DNA of 55,273 bases from the NCBI GenBank assembly GCA_947364045.1, contig CANARN010000009.1:1-55273 (forward strand), in the 5' to 3' direction. A model generated the notes under the pieces. The model searched no databases and was not told the origin of the DNA. It saw only the letters and a list, made by a program, of their open reading frames with translations. This DNA is from an uncultured Clostridia bacterium (GTDB lineage: Bacteria > Bacillota > Clostridia > Oscillospirales > Acutalibacteraceae). The number at the start of each line of letters is the position of its first letter. The stretch's first letter is position 1. Below are positions 43,779 through 53,428 of this stretch, one piece after another. A program made the translations under genes and the position numbers.

Positions 43779-44609
43779 ATGGATAATTTTGATTATTTAC
43801 CCCATCTTCACCGATGCGAGCTGTTAATTGTAAATGAGATTAAACGGCTTTGCGAGAAAAACGGAATTAAATATTTTATGATTGCGGGAACACTCTTGGG
43901 CGCTGTACGCCACAGGGGCTTTATTCCGTGGGATGACGATATGGACATCGGTATGCTCCGTGAGGATTATGAACGGTTTATAAGTGCCGCAGAAACAGAT
44001 TTGGACAGCCGTTTTTTCATTCAGACAACCGAAACCGACGCTTACTACGGCTTAAGCTTTGCAAAGCTTTTGCTTAAAAACACATCTCTTGTGGAGAACA
44101 GCGCGGCAAATAACGCTGCAAACGGAATTTTTGTTGATATTTTTCCCTTTGATGCTGTTCCCGAAAGCCCGAAGGAAGAGTCGAAGCATAAAAAAAGAAC
44201 ATATTTTTTGAAAAGACTGCTTTTAGCCAAGCAAAATTACAGGGTTTGCGGTAAAAAAGAATATGCTAAGCGTTTGGTTTATTCGGGTCTTAAATTTGTT
44301 TCGCTGTTTTATTCGCGTGAAAAGCTGTGTAAAAAGCTTCAAAGCGAATGCCGGCGGTACAATATACCAAATAAAATGCCGGAAAGAATTGTAAATATAG
44401 GCGGCGCTTACGGATATTCCCGGGAAACAATACGCTGTGAATGGGTAGACAGTACTGTTGAGCTTCCCTTTGAGGAATTTACTTTTGCTGCTCCTGTCGG
44501 CTATAAAGCATATCTTGAATATTTTTACGGCGATTATATGACTCCTCCGCCCGAGGACAAAAGATATAACCGCCACGGTGTAACAGACCTGGATTTCGGA
44601 CCGTATTAA
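43779..44609 (+). CDS. LicD family phosphotransferase
   Basis: A protein of 276 residues with the LicD/fukutin signature GTLLGAVRHRGFIPWDDDMD at residues 37-56, which carries the metal-binding aspartates. The late segment around GYKAYLEYFYGDYMTPP fits the family's C-terminus. LicD proteins transfer phosphocholine or other phospho-alditols from CDP donors to sugars. A TagD-like gene that would make CDP-glycerol follows directly, so phosphoglycerol transfer is plausible. The start is uncertain: ATG at 43779 or GTG at 43764, neither with a good ribosome binding site. Confidence 0.87.
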   Translation: MDNFDYLPHLHRCELLIVNEIKRLCEKNGIKYFMIAGTLLGAVRHRGFIPWDDDMDIGMLREDYERFISAAETDLDSRFFIQTTETDAYYGLSFAKLLLKNTSLVENSAANNAANGIFVDIFPFDAVPESPKEESKHKKRTYFLKRLLLAKQNYRVCGKKEYAKRLVYSGLKFVSLFYSREKLCKKLQSECRRYNIPNKMPERIVNIGGAYGYSRETIRCEWVDSTVELPFEEFTFAAPVGYKAYLEYFYGDYMTPPPEDKRYNRHGVTDLDFGPY

Positions 44610-44649
44610 ATTTAATATATAAAAAACCGTTTACTAAGGAGATATCTTT

Positions 44650-45039
44650 ATGAAAAAAATTATTACATACGGCACCTTTGACCTGCTTCATTACGGACAC
44701 ATAAATCTTTTAAGAAGAGCTAAGGCGCTGGGTGATTATCTAATAGTTGCGCTTTCGACAGATGAATTCAACTTGAACGAAAAGCAGAAAAAGTGCTATT
44801 TTTCCTATGAGCAGAGAAAAAAACTGCTTGAAGCAATAAGATATGTTGACTTGGTAATTCCGGAAGAAAATTGGGACCAAAAGGTGAGCGATGTTAAGGA
44901 ATTTAAGATTGACACCTTTGTTATGGGCGATGACTGGAAGGGAAAATTTGATTTTCTTAAAGAAAACTGTGAAGTAGTTTACCTTGAAAGAACACCTGAG
45001 ATTTCTACAACTCAGATTAAAAAAGATTTAGGAAAATAA
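44650..45039 (+). CDS. Glycerol-3-phosphate cytidylyltransferase (TagD-like)
   Basis: A nucleotidyltransferase of 129 residues, the normal TagD length. The HxGH motif is in [20 protein letters not shown]. The RTxxISTT-type loop is in [13 protein letters not shown], and GDDWKGKFD also fits. It should form CDP-glycerol from CTP and glycerol 3-phosphate (EC 2.7.7.39). No TagB/TagF polymerase is nearby, so a classical wall teichoic acid operon is not present. LicD upstream is the obvious user. CTAAGGAGAT precedes the ATG. Confidence 0.92.
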   Translation: MKKIITYGTFDLLHYGHINLLRRAKALGDYLIVALSTDEFNLNEKQKKCYFSYEQRKKLLEAIRYVDLVIPEENWDQKVSDVKEFKIDTFVMGDDWKGKFDFLKENCEVVYLERTPEISTTQIKKDLGK

Positions 45040-45040
45040 G

Positions 45041-46147
45041 ATGAAAAAGGTTCTGATTTTTGCGCCTACTGCTTGTGGCACGGGGATTACCCAGTATATT
45101 CTCAATATTTTGGGTGAGCTTAAAACCGACGGCGCGCGTATAGACATACTGTCCTTCCGCAACGAACGGCTGAAAAAATGGACAGAAGAGAACGGAACGC
45201 AGTATTTTGAATTTGACATTTCAATGTATAAGCATCCTTGCGGATACAGGAAGTTTTTGAAAGACGTGTTTTCAAGAGGCTATGATGCAGTCCATTTCAA
45301 TCTTTCTGCGGTTTCAACGCTGACAATCTTTAAATATGCCAAAAAGTGCGGAATAAAGAAAATTATTATGCATTCCCACAGCAGCTTTACTGATTTGGCG
45401 TCGCCGCTCAGGCGGTTTGTGTTCAGCAATCTGCATAAATTTTTGAGGGTATTTGCCAACAGATATTATGACGTTAAATGTGCCTGCTCATTGCCTGCTG
45501 CGCAGTGGATGTACGGCAGGAAAAATGCGCAGGAGGCGCTGATACTTAACAATGCGGTTGATACGGCAAGGTTTGCTTACAGTGTAAGTAATGCAGAGGA
45601 AATACGGCGTAAATACGGCGTGAAAACGAAATATCTTATAGGACATATAGGTCGTTTTACGGTACAGAAAAACCATTCTTTCCTTATAGAAATATTCAGT
45701 GAGCTTTGCAAAATCCGAAAAGACTGTACGCTGATGCTTGTCGGTAACGGCGAATTTCTTGAGGGTATTAAAAATAAAGTCAGTGCTTTAAATCTGAGTG
45801 AAAATGTGATTTTTGTCGATTTTCAGGAGGATATATACAAATATTATTCTGCAATGGATTTGTTTGTAATGCCGTCCCTTTTTGAAGGACTCCCGATAAC
45901 GCTTATTGAAGCGCAGGCAAACGGACTTTCGTCGCTTGTCAGCGATGCAGTTACGAAGGAGTGCGATTTAACGGGGCTTACACAGTTTTATCCGTTGTCG
46001 GCAGGGTGTTTAAAATGGGCAGAAAAAACGTCTGAAATTCTCGATGTCGGCAGAAAAAATAACGTGGATGTAAAGGAAAAGCTGGAAAAAAGCGGATTTT
46101 CGCTTAAAAATCAGGCAAATGTTATTTCAAAGTTATACTTTGAATAA
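45041..46147 (+). CDS. Glycosyltransferase family 4 (EpsF-like)
   Basis: A GT-B enzyme of 368 residues with the start KKVLIFAPTACGTGITQYI. The acceptor-side segment IIMHSHSSFTDLASPLRR is followed by the donor half GHIGRFTVQKNHSFLIEIF. The catalytic-glutamate region is MPSLFEGLPITLIEAQANGL. This fits the EpsF branch of exopolysaccharide transferases. It starts 1 base after the TagD-like gene's stop codon, so translation is coupled. The third sugar transferase of the cluster. Confidence 0.9.
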   Translation: MKKVLIFAPTACGTGITQYILNILGELKTDGARIDILSFRNERLKKWTEENGTQYFEFDISMYKHPCGYRKFLKDVFSRGYDAVHFNLSAVSTLTIFKYAKKCGIKKIIMHSHSSFTDLASPLRRFVFSNLHKFLRVFANRYYDVKCACSLPAAQWMYGRKNAQEALILNNAVDTARFAYSVSNAEEIRRKYGVKTKYLIGHIGRFTVQKNHSFLIEIFSELCKIRKDCTLMLVGNGEFLEGIKNKVSALNLSENVIFVDFQEDIYKYYSAMDLFVMPSLFEGLPITLIEAQANGLSSLVSDAVTKECDLTGLTQFYPLSAGCLKWAEKTSEILDVGRKNNVDVKEKLEKSGFSLKNQANVISKLYFE

Positions 46148-46162
46148 TAACGGGGGAAAACT

Positions 46163-47665
46163 ATGAAAATTTCAGAGAATGCTAAAAATTCAATCGTATT
46201 TTATTATAAAGCGGCGCTTTTAATTTTTCTTATTCCTACACTGTTAGTGCCGTGTGTGTCATTTTGCTATAAGCTGATGTTTGTAATGCTTGGCGCAGGC
46301 GCTTTGCTGTTGCTTTACGATTTGTTTACAAACAGAAAATTCCTTAAAGCAAGGGGTATGTTTTGGCTTATAGGCTTTATGCTGGTATTCGCTGTTTCCG
46401 TGGTTTTAAACTATAAAACGGGATTAAATCTTAATGCGGCAAGCTGGGGCTACACGGCAATAGCACTTCTTTTGCTTTATCCCGATTCGCTGAGCAAAAC
46501 AAAGGAGCGTTCTCTTTTTGAGCTTTCCGTATTAAATAACATTTTTATTGCAATGACAACGGTGCTTTCCACAGTTTCAATAGGAATGTTTGTATGTCTT
46601 TATCATAAAGATGTTATTTTCGGCGATCAGAAATATGCTATGGGCTGGTCACAGAACAGGCTTTTCGGTCTTTACAGCAATACGGGTTATATGATAACGG
46701 CTCTTGCTTTGGCGATAACGGTGCTTCAGATAGCCGTAACAAAAGCGAGAGGCAAAAAGATTGGCTTGCTTTACGGCTTCTTCCTTTGCTATACATCTGT
46801 ATTTAATTTTATGTCTATGTGTATGGAAAATGCAAAGGGCGCCTTTATTTCACTTTTTGCTTTTGTATTTGTGGCGGTAATGTTTTCGGTTGCCGGGAAA
46901 ATTCACGAAAAGAAAAATTCAGGCACGGTAAAATGCGCGTTGGCAGGTGCTTTGGCGGCGGCGCTGTCAGTTGCCGTTCTTTTCGGCGCTGTTACGGTTT
47001 CACGTAAGGGCTTCTCTTATATTCCCAGTATTTACCGTTCTTTAGGCGGGGCATATTACGTTGAAGGCAGCTCCGAAGGCAATGAAAAATTGCCTGACGG
47101 CGATGATGAAAAGGAAAAAATCGAAGGCGTTGAAATTGACCGTAATATTGATGAAAGCTACGGCTTTTTCACAGGCAGAACGGTAATTTGGAAATTCGGT
47201 CTTGAACAGTTCAAGGAAAAGCCGATTTTTGGCTACGGTCCTCAGTCACACAGAGATGTATTTATTGTAGACAACTATCTTCGCCATTTCCACAATCTTA
47301 TAATTCAGACAATAGTCAGCGTTGGAGCAGTCGGCTCGGTATTCATTTTCGCATTCTTTGCGGCGATAGCGATTTATTTACTGAAAAATATATTTATACA
47401 TATTAAGAAAAACGGCAAGTATTACTATGTGTTTGCTTGCTTGCTTGCCTTGCTTGCAATGCTTGCGGTAAACAGTATGGCAGAGGTTACAATTTTGTTT
47501 ATTTCCCGTTTTTCAATGTTCATTTTCTGGATGTATTTAGGATATATTCAGGTTTTTGCCGATGATGACAAAAGGCTGAAAACAGACCTGATTACAGAAA
47601 AAATTGATAAGCTTTTAGAAAATATTTTTAATAAATTTACGGGAAAAGCTAAAAATGAGAAGTAA
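46163..47665 (+). CDS. Polysaccharide polymerase, Wzy/O-antigen-ligase-like
   Basis: A membrane protein of 500 residues with about eleven helices. The large outer loop between about residues 285 and 370 is rich in Asp, Glu and Lys. The ligase/polymerase motif KPIFGYGPQSHRDVFI is followed by LRHFHNLIIQTIVSVGAVG, typical of the Wzy_C superfamily. It should join repeat units outside the membrane. Near 47433-47457 the coding sequence has four tandem TTGC units and two more after one base. It overlaps the flippase gene by 11 bases. Confidence 0.88.
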   Translation: MKISENAKNSIVFYYKAALLIFLIPTLLVPCVSFCYKLMFVMLGAGALLLLYDLFTNRKFLKARGMFWLIGFMLVFAVSVVLNYKTGLNLNAASWGYTAIALLLLYPDSLSKTKERSLFELSVLNNIFIAMTTVLSTVSIGMFVCLYHKDVIFGDQKYAMGWSQNRLFGLYSNTGYMITALALAITVLQIAVTKARGKKIGLLYGFFLCYTSVFNFMSMCMENAKGAFISLFAFVFVAVMFSVAGKIHEKKNSGTVKCALAGALAAALSVAVLFGAVTVSRKGFSYIPSIYRSLGGAYYVEGSSEGNEKLPDGDDEKEKIEGVEIDRNIDESYGFFTGRTVIWKFGLEQFKEKPIFGYGPQSHRDVFIVDNYLRHFHNLIIQTIVSVGAVGSVFIFAFFAAIAIYLLKNIFIHIKKNGKYYYVFACLLALLAMLAVNSMAEVTILFISRFSMFIFWMYLGYIQVFADDDKRLKTDLITEKIDKLLENIFNKFTGKAKNEK

Positions 47666-49226
47666 AAAGGTTTTAGTTAACTCAATATTCGGCGTCGGCG
47701 GTTATGCAATTTTAATGCTCAGTAATTTTATTACGAGAGCGGTATTTGTGTCAGAGCTTGGACTTTCAATGGGCGGAGTTGACACCACATTTAAAAATTT
47801 CCTTCAGGTTTTGTCTTTGGCTGAATTGGGGCTTAGTACCGGTCTTCTTTATAAGCTTTACAAGCCTATTGAGGATAAAGACAACGCCGCAATTAAGCGT
47901 GTGCTTAATTTCTATAAGCAGGCTTATAAGGTAATTGCCTCTGTCTTTATGGGCGGCGCTTTAATTCTTTCCTTTGCCGTTAATTTTGTTATTAAAGATA
48001 CAGACAAGCCGAAATGGTACATTTCACTTCTCTTTATTCTCTATGCTGCGGACACTGTAGCATCTTACCTTTACGCCAACCGCAAGGCTTTAATTGTTGC
48101 CGACCAGAATAACTATGTCGTCAACAGAAATGACGCTTTTGTTTCTCTGATTACGCTGATAAGTCAGGTAATTTTACTGAAGACAACTCACAGCTTTATA
48201 GTATTTGCAGTTGTCAAAATTGTTTGCAGACTTATAGGCGCTGTTTCAATAGGCTGTCAGTTTAAAAAGCGTTATCCCGAAATAGCTGCGGACAAATCAA
48301 AGGATACAATTACGGGTGAGGAGAGAAAATCGCTCACCAAAAATATGGGCGCAATGCTTTGCCACAGAGTAGGCGGGGTCAGCGTTACAGCGACAGGCTC
48401 GGCAATAATCACTTACTTTATAGGCACGGCAACGGCAGGTGTGTACGGTAATTATACGCTGATAACAAATGCGCTCAATCAGCTTGTGACGCAGGTCTTT
48501 AACGGAATTACGGCGAGCTTCGGAAATATTATTACGGTTGAAACTAAAGAAACGGTTTACAAACGCTTTAAGCTGTTATATTTCTTTAATTATCTGATAT
48601 TTTCGTTTTTTACAGTGTCCTTCGGCGTTTTGGCTCAGCCGTTTATGCGTCTTTGGATGCACGGCAAGCCGAACAGTCTGTTTTCGACCGAAACGCTTAT
48701 TTTACTGGTGGTTTACTTTTATGTTTACGGTATGCGCCGAGTTGTTCTTATGGCAAAGGACAGCGCAGGGCTTTACAGGCAGGACTGCGGTTTTGCAATT
48801 TTGGAGGCGGTAATCAATATTGCGCTTTCAGTAACACTTGCTTGGAAATTCAAGTCTATTAACGGCGTCATAGCGGCAAATGTTTTGAGTATGCTGATAA
48901 TTCCTATGTGGACTCAGCCGTATCTTGTTTACAAGCACGTTTTGAAGCAAAGGGTGACTCCGTATTATTTAACATATTCGCTGTATGCCCTGCTCACCTC
49001 AGGTGAATTTGCAGCAACGTGGTTTTTGGCTGAAAAAGCAACTGCATTTACGGACAATTTGTTTGCGGAGCTTGTTATCCGCGCAGTTTTGTGTGCGGTT
49101 ATTCCGAATGCCGTAAATCTTGTTGTATTCATAAGAACACAGGAAATGAAGGATTTAATAACTCTTATTACGGGCGTTTTGAAGAGTAAAACGTCTGCGG
49201 GCAAAGGCGGTAATGAAAATGCTTGA
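47655..49226 (+). CDS. Polysaccharide flippase (Wzx/MOP superfamily)
   Basis: A membrane protein of 523 residues with about twelve to fourteen helices. The N-terminal segment with NFITRAVFVSELGLSMGGVD is typical of the RfbX/Wzx branch of MOP exporters. It should flip undecaprenyl-linked repeat units outwards for the Wzy next to it. The start overlaps the polymerase gene; the end overlaps the HAD phosphatase gene. Together with the polymerase it defines a Wzx/Wzy-dependent pathway. An initiating phosphoglycosyltransferase is not in this cluster. Confidence 0.9.
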   Translation: MRSKKVLVNSIFGVGGYAILMLSNFITRAVFVSELGLSMGGVDTTFKNFLQVLSLAELGLSTGLLYKLYKPIEDKDNAAIKRVLNFYKQAYKVIASVFMGGALILSFAVNFVIKDTDKPKWYISLLFILYAADTVASYLYANRKALIVADQNNYVVNRNDAFVSLITLISQVILLKTTHSFIVFAVVKIVCRLIGAVSIGCQFKKRYPEIAADKSKDTITGEERKSLTKNMGAMLCHRVGGVSVTATGSAIITYFIGTATAGVYGNYTLITNALNQLVTQVFNGITASFGNIITVETKETVYKRFKLLYFFNYLIFSFFTVSFGVLAQPFMRLWMHGKPNSLFSTETLILLVVYFYVYGMRRVVLMAKDSAGLYRQDCGFAILEAVINIALSVTLAWKFKSINGVIAANVLSMLIIPMWTQPYLVYKHVLKQRVTPYYLTYSLYALLTSGEFAATWFLAEKATAFTDNLFAELVIRAVLCAVIPNAVNLVVFIRTQEMKDLITLITGVLKSKTSAGKGGNENA

Positions 49227-50040
49227 TAAAAATTCAATAAAAAGCAAGCGTCTGTTTTTGCTTGATATGGACGGAACAATTTACGAGGGGGCAAGGCTGT
49301 TCCCTTTCGTTAACGAGTTCCTTGAATATATTGAAAATAACGGCGGAAGGTACATTTTCATAACGAATAATTCTTCACGCTCGGTAAAAGATTATGTCTT
49401 AAAGCTCAGCGGAATGGGTGTTAAAGTAACAGAGGACAACTTTTTCACTTCATCTCAGGCAACAGCGCTTTACCTTAATGAGCATCATAAAAATAAAAAG
49501 ATTTACTGTATGGGTACTCGCTCAATGGTAAAAGAAATGAAAAAAATGGGCGTTACAGTTACAGAAAGCACTGAGGACGCTGAGTGTATTGCCGTGGGGT
49601 ATGACACAGAGCTTACATATCAAAAGCTTATTGATGTGTCTTACCTTTTGCAGACAAAAAAGGATATTCCTTACATCGCGACAAATTCCGACAGGGGCTG
49701 TCCCACGGAATTCGGATTGGTTCCGGACTGCTTTGCAATTTGCGAGGCAATAAATTACGCGGCGAAAAGACGTCCAATTTACATTGGCAAGCCTGATAAG
49801 TTTATGATTGAATATGCCGTTCAAATGAGCGGATATTCAAAGGAAGAAGCTGTTGTTATCGGCGACAGGCTTTATACCGATATAGCGTCAGGGGTGAATG
49901 CAGGCGTTGACACGGTCTGTGTTCTTAGCGGTGAAAGCACACAGCGGGACATTGATGAAAGTACGGTTAAGCCTACATACGTTTTTGAGGATATTAAAGA
50001 AATATACAGTATATTACAGGAGAAAAATTATGGAGTATGA
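49219..50040 (+). CDS. HAD-IIA family phosphatase (NagD-like)
   Basis: A protein of 273 residues. Motif I is LLDMDGTIYEGARLFP with catalytic Asp16. Motif II is FITNNSSRSVKDY. The C-terminal motif VVIGDRLYTDIASGVNAGVD completes the site. The IIA cap lies between. NagD-like enzymes dephosphorylate nucleotides and sugar phosphates; the exact substrate is unknown. The ATG at 49219 gives 8-base spacing to AAAGGCGG; the ATG at 49213 would be too close. It overlaps its upstream and downstream neighbours. Confidence 0.92.
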   Translation: MLDKNSIKSKRLFLLDMDGTIYEGARLFPFVNEFLEYIENNGGRYIFITNNSSRSVKDYVLKLSGMGVKVTEDNFFTSSQATALYLNEHHKNKKIYCMGTRSMVKEMKKMGVTVTESTEDAECIAVGYDTELTYQKLIDVSYLLQTKKDIPYIATNSDRGCPTEFGLVPDCFAICEAINYAAKRRPIYIGKPDKFMIEYAVQMSGYSKEEAVVIGDRLYTDIASGVNAGVDTVCVLSGESTQRDIDESTVKPTYVFEDIKEIYSILQEKNYGV

Positions 50041-50584
50041 TGCATTTGATGCGGGAATTGAGCTTGGCGGGCTTCGCAACAGAGATGACATACGCTTGCT
50101 GATTTGCTATTTGCTCAAATCCGTAGATTCACCGATGACACGCCAAATGCTTAACGAAGCAATGCAGGAGGACGGTCTTGCAAATTATTTTGAAGTCGGT
50201 CAGGCTATTGAAGAGCTTTTGAAAACTGCAAATATTACTGCCGATATAATGGGCGAGGAAGAGGTTATCTCCGTTACTGAAAAAGGCAGAGAGGCAGCTG
50301 AAATGCTTCAGACGAGTCTCCCGAAAACCGTTCGTGAAAAAGCGGTCAATTCTGCAATTCGGCTTATTACAAAGGCGCGAGTCGAACGGGACAATAAAAT
50401 TGAAGTTATCAAAGAGGAAAACGGCGGTTACACAATCACATTTACCCTTTCTGATAAAAATACGCAGTTTATGAAGCTCTCGGTTTATGTTGTTGACAGC
50501 TTACAGCTTGAGCAGGTAAAGCAGAATTTCATAAATGATCCCGTTAAGGTTTATTCGACAATAATAACGTCGCTTACGGTTTGA
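50030..50584 (+). CDS. DUF4364 family protein
   Basis: A protein of 184 residues. It opens FDAGIELGGLRNRDDIRLLI, followed by CYLLKSVDSPMTRQMLNEAM. This is the winged-helix-like start of the DUF4364 family, which is common in Clostridia. The second half is a mixed domain of unknown role. Its predicted fold suggests DNA binding, but no target is known. CAGGAG precedes the ATG at 50030. It overlaps the HAD gene by 11 bases, and valS starts 24 bases later, so the three may be one transcript. Confidence 0.87.
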   Translation: MEYDAFDAGIELGGLRNRDDIRLLICYLLKSVDSPMTRQMLNEAMQEDGLANYFEVGQAIEELLKTANITADIMGEEEVISVTEKGREAAEMLQTSLPKTVREKAVNSAIRLITKARVERDNKIEVIKEENGGYTITFTLSDKNTQFMKLSVYVVDSLQLEQVKQNFINDPVKVYSTIITSLTV

Positions 50585-50608
50585 ATCTATTAAGGAGTGA
50601 AAATATAA

Positions 50609-53311
50609 ATGGCAAAGGAACTTGAAAAACAGTACAACCCGAAATCCACTGAAGAGCGGATTTATAAAACATGGGTTCAGAACAAATATTTCCACGCAAA
50701 GCGTGAAGAGGGGAAAAAGACTTACACAATAGTTATTCCGCCCCCCAATATTACAGGTCAGCTTCATATGGGACATGCCCTTGACAATACGCTTCAGGAT
50801 ATTCTTATCCGTTATCACAGAATGGCGGGCTATGACACTCTCTGGCTCCCCGGCACTGACCACGCTTCAATTGCGACTGAGGCTAAAATTGTTGAAGCTA
50901 TGCGCAAAGAGGGTATTACAAAAGAGGATTTGGGAAGAGAAAAATTTCTTGAACGCGCTTGGGACTGGAAAGCGCAGTACGGCGGAAGAATCATTGAACA
51001 GCTTAAGAAAATGGGTTCTTCTTGTGACTGGGACAGAGAACGCTTTACTCTTGACGAGGGCTGCTCAAATGCGGTTAAGGACGTTTTTGTACGTCTTTAT
51101 GAAAAGGATTTAATCTATCGCGGCAACAGAATGGTTAACTGGTGTCCCCACTGCAACACCTCAATTTCAGATGCTGAGGTTGAGTATGAAGAAAAGGACT
51201 CAAACTTTTGGCATCTTCTTTATACAGTTAAGGAAACAGGCGAAAAGTTAGAGCTTGCAACAACCCGTCCCGAAACAATGCTCGGCGACACAGCGGTTGC
51301 TATCAATGCGGATGACCCGCGCTATGCTCATCTTCACGGCTGTCACGTAATTTTACCGCTTCTTAATAAGGAAATTCCGATTGTATGTGACGAGCATGCC
51401 GATATGACAAAAGGAACAGGTGTTGTTAAAATTACGCCTGCTCACGACCCCAATGACTTTGAGGTAGGTCTTCGCCACAATCTTCCCATTGTTCGCACAT
51501 TTACCTATGACGGCTTCCTTACAGGCGCTAAGGATAAGGCAGAGGCAGACGAGCTTCGCGCGTCGGGCAAAATGGCACAGAATGAGCCGGAAGTGCTTGA
51601 CTGCGGCAAATATGCAGGAATGAGTACAATGGAAGCGAGAAAAGCCATACTTCACGATCTCGAAGAGGGTGGATATATCAAAGAGATTGAACCTCTTAAG
51701 CATGAGGTAGGCACTTGCTATCGCTGTCACACAAGCATTGAACCGATGGTTTCAAAGCAGTGGTTTGTACGTATGGAGCCTCTCGCAAAACCTGCAATTG
51801 AGGCTGTTGAAAAGGGCGAAATTAAATTTATTCCCGAACGCTTTACAAAGAATTATATGAGCTGGATGCGCGGCACGAGGGATTGGTGCATTTCACGTCA
51901 GCTTTGGTGGGGCCACAGAATACCCGCATGGTATTGTGATGACTGCGGCGAAACGGTAGTTTCAAAGACAGATGTTACCGTTTGCCCGAAATGCGGCGGG
52001 ACTCACTTAAATCAAGACCCCGACACGCTTGACACTTGGTTCTCCTCAGCGCTCTGGCCGTTCTCAACTCTCGGCTGGCCCGAAGAAACAGAGGATTTAA
52101 AGCATTATTACCCCACAAACACACTTGTTACGGGTTACGATATTATTGGTTTCTGGGTTTCAAGAATGATATTCTCTGCTCTTGAATATACAGGCAAAGC
52201 ACCCTTTGATACAGTTCTCATTCACGGTCTTGTGCGTGATGCCCTCGGCAGAAAGATGTCAAAATCTCTCGGCAACGGTATTGACCCGCTTGAAATTATT
52301 GACAAATACGGCGCAGATGCATTAAGATTTACCCTTGCAACGGGCAACAGCCCCGGAAACGATATGAGATTTTCCGATGAAAAGGTTGAGGCAAGCCGTA
52401 ATTTTGCTAACAAGATTTGGAATGCGGCACGTTTTATCATTATGAATCTTGATGAAAACGAGCCTGCGCCCTATATCCCTGAAAATCTTGCGATTGAAGA
52501 TAAATGGATTCTTTCACAGTACAATGACCTTATAAAAGCTGTTACGGATTCACTTGAAAAGTACGAATTAGGGCTTGCGGTTCAAAAGCTTTATGACTTT
52601 ATTTGGGATGTATTCTGCGACTGGTACATTGAGCTTGCAAAAATACGTCTTAACGGTGAAGATGAGGCGGCAAAGGCAACGGCAAAGGCAGTTCTCGTTT
52701 TCGTAATGAGCAATACTCTGAAGCTTCTTCACCCGTTTATGCCCTTTATCACGGAAGAAATTTGGCAGACGCTTCCACACAGCGGCGAGTCAATTATGAT
52801 TTCCGATTGGCCTGTATATTCAGATGCGCTGAATTTCGAGGCGGAGGAAACAGAGATGGAAAGAGTTATGACGGCAATTAAGGCTGTTCGTAACAGAAGA
52901 AGTGAAATGAACGTTGCGCCCTCAAAGAAAGCAAAGGTTATTATTGACACCGCTTTTGAGGACACATTTAAGAACGGCGCTGATTTCTTCACACGTCTTG
53001 CATCTGCAAGCGAGGTTGACATAATTTCCGGCTTCGAGGACGATGGCGCAGTAACAATAATCACTGCCGACGCAAAGATTTATATTCCGATGGACGAGCT
53101 TGTTGACTTTAAAGCAGAGCTTGAAAGACTCACTAAGGAAAAAGCGGCAGTTCAAAAGGATATTGACTTTGTTTCCAATAAACTCAACAATCAGAATTTC
53201 GTTGCAAAGGCTCCCGCAAAATTGGTTGAAGAGCAGAAGGAAAAGCTTGCGAAATACACTGAGAAAATGAATATGATTGACGAAGCAATTAAGAAAATCG
53301 CAAGCAAATAA
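50609..53311 (+). CDS. valS: Valyl-tRNA synthetase
   Basis: A class I synthetase of 900 residues (EC 6.1.1.9). The HIGH-type motif is PPNITGQLHMGHALDN, with HMGH at residues 53-56. The CP1 editing domain has ATTRPETMLGDTAVAIN. The KMSKS motif is in DALGRKMSKSLGNGIDP near residue 550. The last 60 residues form the coiled coil of ValRS, from about residue 835. AAGGAG precedes the ATG. No T-box leader is present in the 24-base gap upstream. It may share a transcript with the two genes before it. Confidence 0.98.
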   Translation: MAKELEKQYNPKSTEERIYKTWVQNKYFHAKREEGKKTYTIVIPPPNITGQLHMGHALDNTLQDILIRYHRMAGYDTLWLPGTDHASIATEAKIVEAMRKEGITKEDLGREKFLERAWDWKAQYGGRIIEQLKKMGSSCDWDRERFTLDEGCSNAVKDVFVRLYEKDLIYRGNRMVNWCPHCNTSISDAEVEYEEKDSNFWHLLYTVKETGEKLELATTRPETMLGDTAVAINADDPRYAHLHGCHVILPLLNKEIPIVCDEHADMTKGTGVVKITPAHDPNDFEVGLRHNLPIVRTFTYDGFLTGAKDKAEADELRASGKMAQNEPEVLDCGKYAGMSTMEARKAILHDLEEGGYIKEIEPLKHEVGTCYRCHTSIEPMVSKQWFVRMEPLAKPAIEAVEKGEIKFIPERFTKNYMSWMRGTRDWCISRQLWWGHRIPAWYCDDCGETVVSKTDVTVCPKCGGTHLNQDPDTLDTWFSSALWPFSTLGWPEETEDLKHYYPTNTLVTGYDIIGFWVSRMIFSALEYTGKAPFDTVLIHGLVRDALGRKMSKSLGNGIDPLEIIDKYGADALRFTLATGNSPGNDMRFSDEKVEASRNFANKIWNAARFIIMNLDENEPAPYIPENLAIEDKWILSQYNDLIKAVTDSLEKYELGLAVQKLYDFIWDVFCDWYIELAKIRLNGEDEAAKATAKAVLVFVMSNTLKLLHPFMPFITEEIWQTLPHSGESIMISDWPVYSDALNFEAEETEMERVMTAIKAVRNRRSEMNVAPSKKAKVIIDTAFEDTFKNGADFFTRLASASEVDIISGFEDDGAVTIITADAKIYIPMDELVDFKAELERLTKEKAAVQKDIDFVSNKLNNQNFVAKAPAKLVEEQKEKLAKYTEKMNMIDEAIKKIASK

Positions 53312-53338
53312 TCAACAGCAATAAGCTGTAAATAAAAA

Positions 53339-53369
53339 ACTCCGAGCTTTACAGCGGCTCGGAGTTTTT
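53339..53369. terminator. Bidirectional terminator between valS and argS
   Basis: A 9-bp perfect stem (53339-53347 with 53357-53365, 9-nt loop) is flanked by an A run on the left and a T run on the right, between convergent genes. Confidence 0.9.
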
Positions 53370-53428
53370 GTGCTTTTCTTTAGTAACAGTCGTTGCTTTG
53401 ACCTGATAAATTGCATTTTTTCTGCATT

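Noticed and set aside
40569..49226. Wall teichoic acid operon because of the TagD-like gene
   Set aside because: No TagA, TagB, TagF or TagGH homologues are present; LicD, GT4 enzymes, Wzy and Wzx point to a repeat-unit polysaccharide.
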